Assembly (NCBI RefSeq): GCF_040833985.1
Contig: NZ_CP162139.1
Location: 124,001-188,000, forward strand
Source: Leptospira sp. WS4.C2
GTDB lineage: Bacteria > Spirochaetota > Leptospiria > Leptospirales > Leptospiraceae
Reading direction: 5' to 3'
Length of the DNA stretch: 64,000 nt
Shown here one piece after another: positions 1 through 8,309 of this stretch. Both the position numbers and the translations under genes were made by a program. How positions within the stretch are numbered: the first letter of the stretch is position 1; every line of letters starts with the position of its first letter. Under the pieces are notes generated by a model that saw only the letters and a list, made by a program, of their open reading frames with translations, was not told the DNA's origin and searched no databases.

Positions 1-621
1 AAATCGTTTGATTAATTCGTTAAAACTTTGTTTGGTTCTTTTTTCGCTATTTTTGTCTTCTAAAAGTCGGTTGTAAAAATGAAAGGCCAAGATAAGCCCC
101 CAAATTTCCTGTACCATCTTATCAACATTGGTATTTGTATCTAACTCTAAAGTGTCTTTTGCATCTTGAACAAATTGTTTTAGAGTTTTTTGCCAACTGA
201 GTTGCGTTTTTTTCAAATGATCCCTGACAACTCCTGGCCTATCATCAAATTCAGAACTAGAAGATAAAAACAAACAACCACCAGGCAAACTATCTGTATG
301 TGCCCACGACAACCACATATGAAACGCAGTTTTTAATCTTTGTAATCCTGGTTTGGTTTTGAGAGCTGGGTACACAACATTTCTTCGAAAGAGTTCACTT
401 CCCACTCTCAGCACTTCGATTTGCAAGTTTTCTTTGGAGGCAAATTTGGCAAAAAGTCCACTTTTGGACATCCCCAATTCATCGGCCAAGGTTCCAATGG
501 TGAGTCCTTGTAATCCTTGGACACTCGCCACCTGGACTGCCTTTTCCAAAATCATCGATTTTGTATCCTCACCTTTGCCCATAAGTAATAGTACGACCGT
601 TCGTTTTAATTTGTAAAGCAT
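1..621 (-). CDS. TetR-family transcriptional regulator, 3' end cut by window edge
   Basis: The gene reads leftwards off the window, with no stop before position 1. The N-terminal half has the TetR helix-turn-helix pattern: a segment reading GLTIGTLADELGMSKSGLFAKF-like, followed by a helical ligand-binding body with SLPGGCLFLSSSSEF, typical of TetR proteins with a YcdC/AcrR-like C-terminal domain. Two in-frame ATGs are possible, at 621 and 582. Neither has a clear Shine-Dalgarno sequence. The shorter product (MGKGEDTKSMIL...) fits the usual TetR start better. The neighbour at 707 is divergent, so this regulator may control it or itself. Its target is unknown. The family call is solid; function beyond DNA binding is not visible. 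Confidence 0.85.
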   Translation of the reverse strand, partial: MLYKLKRTVVLLLMGKGEDTKSMILEKAVQVASVQGLQGLTIGTLADELGMSKSGLFAKFASKENLQIEVLRVGSELFRRNVVYPALKTKPGLQRLKTAFHMWLSWAHTDSLPGGCLFLSSSSEFDDRPGVVRDHLKKTQLSWQKTLKQFVQDAKDTLELDTNTNVDKMVQEIWGLILAFHFYNRLLEDKNSEKRTKQSFNELIKRF

Positions 622-706
622 ATTTTGAGAGTTTTGGCGTATGAGTCTGCAATTTTGAATTATTTTTTGACTTGAGTTTGGTAAGGTTTTGTTACAATCG
701 TGGCCT

Positions 707-1285
707 ATGCAACAGTACACATTTAACAAATATTTTGCTAAAAAGAGTTTTTTGAAAATCTTTGGTGGTGAAATTCGTATCTTTGATGAGAACAAAAAAA
801 ACCTTCTCTTTTTTGTAAAACAGAAAGCCTTTAAATTAAAAGAAGATATTACTGTTTATGCAGATGAAACAAAAACAAAAGAACTCTTAAAAATAAAAGC
901 ACGTAGTGTGATCGATTTTTCAGCGATTTACGATGTGGTAGATGTTACTTCGAATGAGGCAATTGGATCATTGCGTAGAAAAGGTTTTAAATCTATACTC
1001 AAAGATTCTTGGGAAATACTCGACACAAAGGATCAAGTGGTTGGGTCTATTGATGAAGATAGTATGTTTAAGGCAATTCTTCGCCGGTTTTTAACCAATT
1101 TAATTCCTCAGAAATTTTTCATTACACTAAACAAGAATCAGGTGGGAGTTTTGCAACAGACTTTCAATCCATTTGTCCCTCAATTCAATATTGATTTTTC
1201 GTCTGATAGTGCAAATTCACTCGATCGAAGAATGGGCATTGCGATTGTTATTCTGTTACAAATCATCGAAGGTAGACAAAATTAG
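707..1285 (+). CDS. LURP-one-related (tubby/scramblase-like) protein
   Basis: This protein of about 192 residues begins at ATG 707; an upstream TTG at 689 is less likely. It is built of alternating short beta-strands and a C-terminal hydrophobic helix (GIAIVILLQII), with the pattern of the LOR/scramblase fold: FGGEIRIFDE, LLFFVKQKAFKLKEDITVYAD, then SLRRKGFKSILKDSWEI. LURP-one-related proteins adopt a tubby-like 12-stranded barrel around a central helix, and the bacterial members have no settled role. No signal peptide is visible, so it is probably cytoplasmic or membrane-peripheral. A structured repeat follows 37 bases downstream. The fold assignment is from sequence pattern only. Confidence 0.65.
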   Translation: MQQYTFNKYFAKKSFLKIFGGEIRIFDENKKNLLFFVKQKAFKLKEDITVYADETKTKELLKIKARSVIDFSAIYDVVDVTSNEAIGSLRRKGFKSILKDSWEILDTKDQVVGSIDEDSMFKAILRRFLTNLIPQKFFITLNKNQVGVLQQTFNPFVPQFNIDFSSDSANSLDRRMGIAIVILLQIIEGRQN

Positions 1286-1322
1286 TATTTGGAGTTGGAG
1301 TAAATTTACACCCCTAGGCTAA

Positions 1323-1452
1323 GCGTTAAGGATCCGTAGGGCTCGGTCCCCTACCATCGTTAGATGGTGGGGGACGGGAGCGTTTAGCGCACCCCGGAGG
1401 AGCCTGACCCTGATTTCGAAGAATGACTCCTGTTAGTAGAGATTGGGAACGC
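1323..1452 (+). repeat. Dispersed structured repeat, copy 1
   Basis: The element begins GCGTTAAGGATCCGTAGGGC and has a hairpin core around CCATCGTTAGATGG. It continues through a GC-rich block ending GGAGGAGCCTGACC at 1409. After about 30 unrelated bases it closes with GATTGGGAACGC (1441-1452). The same two outer blocks with a matching gap occur at 5572-5699, and a diverged copy lies at 18497-18608. It is markedly more GC-rich than its surroundings. It lies between the LOR gene and the ParA fusion gene. Its mobility or function is unknown. Confidence 0.75.
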
Positions 1453-1553
1453 ACTAAAGAAGAATCAATATTTGCTTGAGTTTTTAATTTTTCATTTTCA
1501 TAGTTGAAGCTCACTAACTTCAATGAAAAACGAAAAATCTTTTTGGAGATACA

Positions 1554-2870
1554 ATGGCACGAAAAAAAGAGAGTGAGTTCAGTTCCATCATCCGTTCCTT
1601 AAGTCAAGGTGGACGTGAATCTGAAGTCGAAACTCGCCTTGTAGTTCCCTTGATCCATCACCTTGGTTATACTGGTGAGAATTTTAAAGACAAAGTGACT
1701 TTGAAAGGAGTTGGCGAAGCAGATTTTGTTTGTTATGTGGATCAGATTCCGTATCTAACGATAGAGGCAAAATCAAACGCAGTCAATTTATCCGATCCAA
1801 ACGCAAAGTCCTATCTAGATGCAAAGTTTCAACTCTTCGCCTATATGAAGTCAGATGGTTTGTCTAATGTTCCGTATGGACTTCTTATCAATGGAAAAAA
1901 TGTCCAGGTGTTCCAAAGGAAAAACAAAGTTATTTTTCCACTCACCGAAATTCTAAGCTTAGAAAATGGCACAGATAAAACAATCTTACTTCTTAAAAAA
2001 ATTCTAAAAAAACCATCGAGTTATCAGAATCAGAAAAAACCGCTCATTGTATCAATTTATAATAATAAAGGGGGAGTGGGTAAAACGGTAACTACTGGGA
2101 ATTTTGCCGGTGTTCTTTCTGAAAAAGGAAAAAATGTACTCCTTATCGATTTAGATCCTCAGCAACGGGATCTTACAGATTCATTCAAATTAGATGTTAA
2201 AAAGACCGATACTCCTACTAGTATTTTTGATATTCTGCTAGGGAAAGAAATTAAGGGCGGAATCAATACGATTCGTATTAGAAAAAATCTTCATATCATT
2301 AAAGGGGATGAACGTTTTGATAGTTCCGCCCATGCAACAAAAGTGATCACACAAACTTTGATTAAAAAATTCCGAAAACTTTTAGATATGTTTGGCACAA
2401 AAGGAAATTTTGACTATATACTAATCGATTGTCCAACTAACTGGAGTTTCTTTAGTAAAATTGGAGTTTCTGTTTCGGATGCTGTTTTAATCCCAGTGAA
2501 TTATCAGGCAGCCCAGGCCATTCATAATGCTGTGCAAGTTTTAGATAAGTTTATTCCGGAAGTTTGGTTAGAGAGAAAGGGTAGTGGGCCTGAAGTTTTA
2601 CCAATTTTATTTAACAATGCATACACAGACCCTACAAGTAAAAAACATTTTGACAATGTTCGGAAAGATGAAATTCGCAAGTTAACCAAAGACAAATGGT
2701 ATGCGCATCTTTTTGATGAAGTTATCGAAATTAGACACCATCATGAAATCGCAACATCTTTGTTTTTACATATGGATCAAAATGGACCTTCGCCCTATAC
2801 ATTAAAAAACAAACAGACAAAGATTTTCAAAGAGTATGAAGAGATTTTGGAAACAATTTTTGGAAGTTGA
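1554..2870 (+). CDS. HsdR_N-like nuclease domain fused to ParA-type ATPase
   Basis: This is a 438-residue two-domain protein. Residues 1-150 resemble the type I restriction R-subunit N-terminal domain: a GEADFV strand with D57, followed by TIEAKS with E71 and K73. That D...E-x-K pattern is expected of PD-(D/E)XK nucleases. Residues 163-438 are a ParA/MinD ATPase with a deviant Walker A KGGVGKT at 172-178, a DLDPQ motif and a Walker B-like DYILIDCP. There is no ParB or parS-like gene next to it, so plasmid partition is unlikely. A good ribosome site (GGAG) lies 7 bases before ATG 1554. It faces a Fic gene on the opposite strand. Both domains are clear by motif. A role in defence or in DNA-coupled positioning is inference. 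Confidence 0.85.
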   Translation: MARKKESEFSSIIRSLSQGGRESEVETRLVVPLIHHLGYTGENFKDKVTLKGVGEADFVCYVDQIPYLTIEAKSNAVNLSDPNAKSYLDAKFQLFAYMKSDGLSNVPYGLLINGKNVQVFQRKNKVIFPLTEILSLENGTDKTILLLKKILKKPSSYQNQKKPLIVSIYNNKGGVGKTVTTGNFAGVLSEKGKNVLLIDLDPQQRDLTDSFKLDVKKTDTPTSIFDILLGKEIKGGINTIRIRKNLHIIKGDERFDSSAHATKVITQTLIKKFRKLLDMFGTKGNFDYILIDCPTNWSFFSKIGVSVSDAVLIPVNYQAAQAIHNAVQVLDKFIPEVWLERKGSGPEVLPILFNNAYTDPTSKKHFDNVRKDEIRKLTKDKWYAHLFDEVIEIRHHHEIATSLFLHMDQNGPSPYTLKNKQTKIFKEYEEILETIFGS

Positions 2871-2891
2871 AAAATCTAGAGTAGGTCGAGA

Positions 2892-4265
2892 TTAAATTGA
2901 GATTATACCAGTTACGTATTCTTCAAGCCTTGAAGTCCAGTGGTTGGCTAGGCTTTTCGCAAATCCTTCAATTATCTTGGTAGATACTTGATTGTCATAC
3001 AACAAGGTTAACTCAGAAATTTCTGGATGGCTTGTGCTAATCGTAAAATTGTATTCTTGAAAATTAAAGTAAACATAACTTTTTAGAGTTAAATTGACTC
3101 CCTTCGCGTCATGTTTAAATCCTTTTAAGTTGATGTTAATTGTGATGTTAGTTGGATGTTTATCTTTATTTTCTTTATAAAATTCTTCAATTTCTTTTTT
3201 GTAGAGATCAATATTCTTAAAAGTATAGGTTTGAGAATTGTTTACATTAGATGAAATTTCACATGAAATGTCTAAAAAGAAGTCTTTCATTTTGAATAAA
3301 TATTTATTAATCAAAGAGTCAATGAATGGAATGAATGTTTCTTTCATGGCCAGATATACAAGATTAGAATTTCTTTTTACTTTTACAGAATTTCTCTTTT
3401 CTTCACTAATTTGTCCGAGTAATAATTTCAATCGTTTGTCGATATCATCATCATCTTCAATTGATTCTCCCTTGGCACCTCGTATCATCAATTCTAAAGA
3501 GTGTATTAATTGTTTACCGATGTATTCGATAAATGAATTCAAATCACCACCATCGGCTTGTCTAAGTGCTCGGTAGTAATTTTCCTTATCTTCTGTTTTG
3601 ATAATTACGGGAGGGTAACCTTTCATCATCAAAATTAAATTCATAAGGATACGCGCCATTCTGCCATTTCCATCATCAAATGGATGAATACGGATGAAGG
3701 TATCATGGAAAGTTGCAGATAATATTAATGGATGGATATCATCGTTGTTTTGATTTTTTTCAAACCAATCGAGCAAATTTTCCATCTCTATCGGGACAAG
3801 GTTAGGTTCTGTAAAGTAAAACCTTTCCCCAGTTGCAGTCAAAACATGATTGGGTTGGGTTTTGTATTTGCCTGGAATGATTTGTTTCGTTGTTTCCAGT
3901 CCATCTAAAGTTATAGCTTTTATGGTGTATGGTTCTCTTAAGATCAATTGATGGAAACTACGAATTCTATGTTCTGTGAGTTGAACATTACCTTTTACAA
4001 TTTCTTCCAACTCTAAGATGGCTTCATTGTGACCTTGGATTTCAAGGTGGTCTTTTAATGGTTTTCCGGATGCTGTATTTCCATGTAATAAAAATGTTTT
4101 GGTTTCCCCGAAAGTGAGTGAATTGCCTTCGATGGCATTGGAATGATAGTTCCAATCCAACCGAAATTTTTGTTTGATTTTCGCCATTGTCTCGTTAGGA
4201 ATTGGACGGAATACGTCCACTTGCGATTTTAATTCCGAGATTTTGATTAAATCTTCACTTAACAT
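2892..4265 (-). CDS. Fic-domain protein (class II, probable AMP transferase)
   Basis: The 457-residue protein has the full Fic core motif HPFDDGNGR (residues 194-202). An N-terminal inhibitory motif S-x3-E-G (S42, E46, G47) marks a class II Fic protein that autoinhibits itself. Fic enzymes usually transfer AMP from ATP onto a hydroxyl side chain of a target protein. The C-terminal 180 residues, after the Fic domain, are beta-rich and unlike the winged helix often found there; I do not recognise them. The gene converges with the ParA fusion (21-base gap), so the two share a terminator region but not a promoter. The catalytic residues look intact. The target is unknown. Confidence 0.9.
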   Translation of the reverse strand: MLSEDLIKISELKSQVDVFRPIPNETMAKIKQKFRLDWNYHSNAIEGNSLTFGETKTFLLHGNTASGKPLKDHLEIQGHNEAILELEEIVKGNVQLTEHRIRSFHQLILREPYTIKAITLDGLETTKQIIPGKYKTQPNHVLTATGERFYFTEPNLVPIEMENLLDWFEKNQNNDDIHPLILSATFHDTFIRIHPFDDGNGRMARILMNLILMMKGYPPVIIKTEDKENYYRALRQADGGDLNSFIEYIGKQLIHSLELMIRGAKGESIEDDDDIDKRLKLLLGQISEEKRNSVKVKRNSNLVYLAMKETFIPFIDSLINKYLFKMKDFFLDISCEISSNVNNSQTYTFKNIDLYKKEIEEFYKENKDKHPTNITININLKGFKHDAKGVNLTLKSYVYFNFQEYNFTISTSHPEISELTLLYDNQVSTKIIEGFAKSLANHWTSRLEEYVTGIISI

Positions 4266-4373
4266 TTACGGATTATTTTAGAAATGGAATGTACGTTTGT
4301 AAATGATTTAAATAGAACCTTTTATTTGTATTTTTGATTTCATTAAAAATTGTTTTGTAAAATCAATGGATGT

Positions 4374-4526
4374 ATGGCAAACAAAGTGAAAAAGTCAGAA
4401 CATAATGGTGCTAAAAACGGTGGTGGATTCTGGGGACGTCGTACAGAAGCAAAACAGATGAGCAATAAACAAAGACGAAATGATACAAAAGAAATAATTA
4501 TCCAAGAATCTGCTGAATCTGACTAA
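4374..4526 (+). CDS. Small basic protein, 50 residues
   Basis: A short ORF starts at ATG 4374 and ends at TAA 4524-4526. The product is very basic in its first 40 residues, with a GGGFWGRRTEAKQMSNKQRR core, then has an acidic tail (QESAESD). It looks like a small nucleic-acid-binding or ribosome-associated type of protein, but I cannot name it. It lies alone between the Fic gene (divergent) and a DUF1579 gene (convergent). The compositional pattern, lack of rare codons and compact fit between neighbours argue that it is real. It has no obvious Shine-Dalgarno sequence. Confidence 0.6.
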   Translation: MANKVKKSEHNGAKNGGGFWGRRTEAKQMSNKQRRNDTKEIIIQESAESD

Positions 4527-4538
4527 TCCCATTCCCCC

Positions 4539-5039
4539 TCATCCAACTCGTTTATAAAATGTCTCCGTCGCCTTAGCCTCTTCCGCTTCAGGCGAAATAT
4601 TGAACGCGGTCAAAGAAAATTCTTGATCACTAATGAATAAAATTTCAGTCCGCCACCCCCAAAGTTTGTCACCATACTCTGGGTTTCCGTAAGAACCTGT
4701 TACAGAAAAACCGTTCATCGTGGCATCGCCACTGGATAACATAATTTGTGTTCCCATGTGGAAACTATCAATCCAGGAACTTGTGAATTTTTGATAGGGA
4801 ATGTCAAAACCAAGAATCATTTTTCCTACGAAGGGTTTCCCATCTAAACTACTGTGATAATCGATAGATATAAATCTACCTTCCAACAAGCTAGTGATAG
4901 TTGCTCCAACATCGGATTCATCTGCAAGAACATCCTTTTCAAACCAGGTTTTTGTTTTCCCGCTCCAAATGCCGATTAAGTTTTGTAATTGGTTGTGAGG
5001 TCCATTCTCTAATGACTGTTCGAATTTGCTTTTTGACAT
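4539..5039 (-). CDS. DUF1579 family protein
   Basis: The 166-residue protein carries the DUF1579 pattern: an N-terminal LQNLIGIWSGKTKTWFE, a middle DGKPFVGKMILGFDIPYQKF and the SSWIDSFHMGTQIML strand. It ends in a WGWRTEI segment. The family forms a lipocalin-like beta structure. It has no assigned reaction, and members are often near stress or detoxification genes. No signal peptide is present, so it is cytoplasmic. The start is ATG 5039. The gene converges with the small basic protein and is divergent from the GyrI-like gene with about 60 bases between, so the two probably have back-to-back promoters. Confidence 0.8.
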   Translation of the reverse strand: MSKSKFEQSLENGPHNQLQNLIGIWSGKTKTWFEKDVLADESDVGATITSLLEGRFISIDYHSSLDGKPFVGKMILGFDIPYQKFTSSWIDSFHMGTQIMLSSGDATMNGFSVTGSYGNPEYGDKLWGWRTEILFISDQEFSLTAFNISPEAEEAKATETFYKRVG

Positions 5040-5098
5040 ATAATAAACCTTATAAATAATAACATTGAAATCAAAGTTGGTATTTTTTTAATTTGCGT

Positions 5099-5578
5099 AT
5101 GGAAGCAGAAATCATTCAAGTAAAAAAGAAATTGATTGTTGGAATGAAAATAGAAATGTCTTTATCCGAAAACAAAACTAAAAGGTTATGGAAAAATTTT
5201 ACTCCAAAAATAAACCTAATACAAAATCGAATCGATTCTGATTTAATTTCGATGGCTACGTATCCATCCAGCTACTTTCAAAATTTTGATCCAAGCCTTC
5301 ATTTTACCAAATGGGCGGGAGTAGAAGTTGTTGGAAGAACAACTCTACCTGATGGTTTGGAAGAGATGGAGATTCCTGCTGGTCTATATGGTTGTTTTTT
5401 ATACAAAGGTTTGCCAAGTGCTGCTGGTCCGTTTTATCAATCTATCTTTCAGGATTGGTTGCCTAAGTCGGGATATCAATTGGACGGCCGTCCCCATTTT
5501 GAAATAATGGGGGAAAAATACAAAAATGATGATCCTAACTCCGAAGAGTTGGTTTATATACCAATGGCATTGCGTTAA
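5099..5578 (+). CDS. GyrI-like small-molecule-binding domain protein
   Basis: This 159-residue protein begins at ATG 5099 (an in-frame TTG at 5093 is also possible). The body matches the GyrI/AraC effector-binding fold (SHS2-type): a paired-strand KWAGVEVVGRTTLPDGLEEM, the EIPAGLYGCFLYKG turn, the FYQSIFQDWLPKSGYQ helix and the final FEIMGEKYKNDDPNSEE strand with a conserved Glu. There is no DNA-binding domain, so it is a stand-alone binding module rather than a regulator. Such proteins bind hydrophobic cations or act as antidotes. The last codons and the stop fall inside the repeat copy at 5572-5699, so the C-terminus has been partly set by that element. Confidence 0.75.
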   Translation: MEAEIIQVKKKLIVGMKIEMSLSENKTKRLWKNFTPKINLIQNRIDSDLISMATYPSSYFQNFDPSLHFTKWAGVEVVGRTTLPDGLEEMEIPAGLYGCFLYKGLPSAAGPFYQSIFQDWLPKSGYQLDGRPHFEIMGEKYKNDDPNSEELVYIPMALR

Positions 5579-5699
5579 GGATCCGTAGGGCTTGGTCACC
5601 TTCCATCGTTAGATGGTGGGTGACGGGAGCGTTAGCGCACCCCGGAGGAGCCTGACCATTGTTAGAATCAATCTTTCTTACTGGTGGGATTGGGAACGC
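5572..5699 (+). repeat. Dispersed structured repeat, copy 2
   Basis: This is a close copy of the element at 1323-1452. It has the same first block (GCGTTAAGGATCCGTAGGGC), the same hairpin core (CCATCGTTAGATGG) and the same GGAGGAGCCTGACC block ending at 5657. A 30-base variable spacer follows, then GATTGGGAACGC at 5688-5699. Copies differ by scattered substitutions, some of them compensating in the stem flanks (GGTCCCC...GGGGGAC against GGTCACC...GGGTGAC). It supplies the stop codon of the GyrI-like gene. The remaining 200 bases to 5901 hold no gene; a small CCCGG/CCGGG stem at 5806-5824 is the only structure I see there. Confidence 0.75.
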
Positions 5700-5901
5700 C
5701 CAGATAAAAAATATACTTAAATGGATCTAGATAGATTTTTTTGTAAATAGAGAATGTAAGAGATTCTTTTGTGTTTTATGTAATGTTAAGTTTATCATTG
5801 TCAAACCCGGCATTCGGAACCGGGCGAAAATACATTTTGTAGCAGCATTTTATTTTTGGGGATTTACTTTGAATTGTCTATTTGACAGGCCGAATAAAGT
5901 A

Positions 5902-6657
5902 TTAAAGTAAATGTCCACCTGATACTTCGATATCTTGCGCTGTCACCCATCCGAAATCATCAGAGAGTAAATTCACAATTACTTTTCCAATGTCTTCTGG
6001 TAATCCGATACGACCAAAGGCAGTTTGATCGGCCAAAGGTTTGATGTATTCTGGATATTTGTCAAATACTCCATCTCCAAAATTACTATGTGTAGGTCCG
6101 GGAGATACCGTATTAACACGGATTCTGCGAGGAGCTAACTCATTTGCTAGATAACGACTCCATGTTGATAATGCGGCTTTAAGAGATCCATAGATTGAAT
6201 ATCCTACAAATGCTTTGGTGCTGGATGAACTTGAAGTATTGACAATCGCACCGTTATCTTCCATAAAACTTACAAGTTTCTGTGATAAGAATATTGGGCC
6301 TTTGTAATTGGTATTGAGAATTTGTTCAAAGTAATCATCTGTTAAATCTGTGAATGTCATTGGTCCACCGATACCACCGTTATTCACTAAGTAGTCAAAA
6401 CTGTTTCGGTTCCAAATCTCAGAGAGTTTACTTTTTACATCTTCGGCAAACTTTGCAAAGGTTTCTTTTTTTGTGAGATCCAATTTCAGAGCAACAGCAC
6501 GCACTCCTGGGTTTTTTTCAATTTCACTCACGACAACTTCTGCTCGATCTTTATAAGAATTGTAAGTAAGGATCACACCTATACCACGTTTGCCGAGCTC
6601 CAATGCAGTTGCTTTGCCGATACCATTACTTCCACCAGTGATGATTGCTATTTTCAT
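5902..6657 (-). CDS. Short-chain dehydrogenase/reductase
   Basis: A 251-residue classical SDR. The cofactor motif TGGSNGIG is at residues 7-14, with an NNGG variant of the NNAG motif. A catalytic Ser lies in a run of serines near residue 141, and the Y156-x3-K160 pair is followed by the usual NTVSPGPT segment. The enzyme is an NAD(P)-dependent oxidoreductase; the substrate cannot be read from sequence. The start ATG 6657 is preceded by AAAGGAG, a strong ribosome site. The gene is divergent from an AraC-type regulator across a 189-base region with several palindromes. The regulator therefore probably controls it, an arrangement common for reductase/AraC pairs. Confidence 0.9.
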   Translation of the reverse strand: MKIAIITGGSNGIGKATALELGKRGIGVILTYNSYKDRAEVVVSEIEKNPGVRAVALKLDLTKKETFAKFAEDVKSKLSEIWNRNSFDYLVNNGGIGGPMTFTDLTDDYFEQILNTNYKGPIFLSQKLVSFMEDNGAIVNTSSSSSTKAFVGYSIYGSLKAALSTWSRYLANELAPRRIRVNTVSPGPTHSNFGDGVFDKYPEYIKPLADQTAFGRIGLPEDIGKVIVNLLSDDFGWVTAQDIEVSGGHLL

Positions 6658-6846
6658 AAAATCTCCTTTGATTCTTTGTTTTCCTGGGTCTTACCATAGC
6701 GGATCTTGGCAACTTTCACAAGATCGGATCATACCTTTCTATTGCCTAAAACTACCGCCACTTCCTTTTTAGGTAAAATTTTGTCAAAAAAAGGTGATTA
6801 TTTGAAATCAATAAATGCCTAAAAGACTCATATGTGATAGGATGGA
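6658..6846. promoter_or_regulatory. Divergent SDR/AraC control region with palindromes
   Basis: Three inverted repeats lie between the two divergent starts: GATCTTG/CAAGATC (6702-6708 and 6719-6725), CCTAAAA/TTTTAGG (6745-6751 and 6767-6773) and TGATT/AATCA (6795-6799 and 6806-6810). Any of them could bind the adjacent AraC-type protein. The choice among them is not decidable from one sequence. Confidence 0.4.
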
Positions 6847-7734
6847 ATGGTGAAAGAAATACTGAATGAGCTCATTGGACTTTTGGGAGAGGCAACAACA
6901 GAGCCAACAAAGACAGGATTGCCACGAGTACTCATCATCAAAGGGGAAGTGCCGGCCCACCAACTTGCGGCTATATACGAACCGATGATTGGACTTGTTC
7001 TGCAAGGAAGTAAAACCATATCGATCGGCACACAAGTGATTCAACTTAAAGCACCTTCTTACTTTGTGATCCCAACGGAAATGCCGGCTACGGGTTTCGT
7101 AAAACAAGGGACAAATGGGCGTCCCTATATGTCTGTTGGAATTCAGTTGGATCAAAACATATTATTAGACTTACTTCGGGATATTCCGCCTAACAGTCAA
7201 AATCTGAAAATGGGTTCTAATGAATTTTCTGCCTGTCCAGCAACCTCCGATTTTTTGGAAGCCTGCCTTCGAATGCTTCGGCTTCTCAAAACTCCAGAAC
7301 ACATTCCGGCTCTAGCACCTGTGTATGAAAGGGAAATATTATACCATGTATTGATTGGTCCCGATGGATGGAGGCTCCGACAGCTCTTTCAAACACGTGA
7401 TAAAGAATCGAACATACACCAGGCAATTCAATGGGTGCGTCATAATTTTATAGATTCATTTGAGATCGAACAATTAGCAAACAAAGCTTGTATGGGTGTT
7501 ACTACATTTCATAGACAATTCAAATCGATCACTGGTCTGAGTCCTATTCAATTTCAAAAACAGTTAAGACTTTTGGAAGCAAGAAAACTTTTGACATTCA
7601 GTCGTTACTCTGTCACCGATGCGGCGTTAGATGTAGGTTATGAAAGTGTATCTCAATTCAATAGAGAATATTCCAGATTTTTTGGAGCCTCTCCTGCAAA
7701 GGATGTTAAAAAACTAAAGGAATTCGTATCGTAA
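6847..7734 (+). CDS. AraC-family transcriptional regulator with AraC_N domain
   Basis: This is a 295-residue regulator. Residues 15-170 fit the AraC-type N-terminal arm/cupin (AraC_N, PF06719-like), including the AIYEPMIGLVLQGSKTISIG segment. Residues 190-290 hold the paired HTH: FEIEQLANKACMGVTTFHRQFK then VTDAALDVGYESVSQFNREY. It starts at ATG 6847 behind AGGATGGA. It is divergent from the SDR gene and probably regulates it in response to a small, perhaps carbonyl, compound, as in similar AraC_N/reductase pairs. That last point is inference. Confidence 0.9.
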   Translation: MVKEILNELIGLLGEATTEPTKTGLPRVLIIKGEVPAHQLAAIYEPMIGLVLQGSKTISIGTQVIQLKAPSYFVIPTEMPATGFVKQGTNGRPYMSVGIQLDQNILLDLLRDIPPNSQNLKMGSNEFSACPATSDFLEACLRMLRLLKTPEHIPALAPVYEREILYHVLIGPDGWRLRQLFQTRDKESNIHQAIQWVRHNFIDSFEIEQLANKACMGVTTFHRQFKSITGLSPIQFQKQLRLLEARKLLTFSRYSVTDAALDVGYESVSQFNREYSRFFGASPAKDVKKLKEFVS

Positions 7735-7779
7735 TTCTTTTATCGACTTTTTTATCATAATTGAGACTGTGAAATTCAG

Positions 7780-8280
7780 TTAAAATTCGATTGGAGTGTA
7801 AAATGACATTTCAACTGTAGAAAAGGAAATTTTGTATCCGTTTTGTGTATAAAATGGCCCACCCAATCCTAATCTCCAATTGATGCTGCCAAAAGGAATT
7901 TCCCAAAACAAATAAAAACTTTTAGCATGATTAGTTGAGGAATTGACCCTTCCGATTCCTAAGGTTAACAGGGCATATAATTCAAGAGGGCTTAAATTGT
8001 TTCCAGCATTCTGTGTATAGTAGAGAGCTAACAACGGATTGATGGTCTTTGGATTTATATCACCTTTGATTAACGTATACGCTCCAAGCGATTCTAAGTT
8101 ATTGCCAAAGGATTAATTGGATAATAAATAAGCACGGTAGGGGTCGCCATGAATATTACCATTATTGATTAAAGAATATTTACCCATATTATCTATTTTT
8201 TCATCTAAGTTTCTTCCAGAACTGAATACGAGTAAGTTGGTAAAATATCCATATATTATTTTTGCGAAGATGATAAAAGT
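7780..8280 (-). pseudogene. Decayed outer-membrane barrel-like gene
   Basis: One minus-strand frame stays open from 8280 to 7780 except for a single TAA at 8113-8115. Before the stop it reads YGYFTNLLVFSSGRNLDEKI...HGDPYRAYLLSN; after it reads SFGNNLESLGAYTL...INPLLALYYTQNAG, ending in alternating strands and a terminal Phe (FYTPIEF). Alternating hydrophobic strands and a C-terminal Phe are what a beta-barrel outer-membrane protein would have. No start or signal peptide remains at the 5' end, where stops occur in frame. I read it as a 5'-truncated remnant with a nonsense mutation. The parent family is not recognised. Confidence 0.55.
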
Positions 8281-8309
8281 TTAAATTTACTAACAGTTTT
8301 TGACAAATC

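Noticed and set aside
1326..1523. Minus-strand ORF of 65 codons inside repeat copy 1
   Set aside because: Its codons come from a non-coding structured repeat; the protein has no sense and its frame is not preserved in copy 2.
5806..5824. CCCGG/CCGGG stem as a terminator of the SDR gene
   Set aside because: There is no U-run on the relevant strand and the stem is short, so it is only noted.
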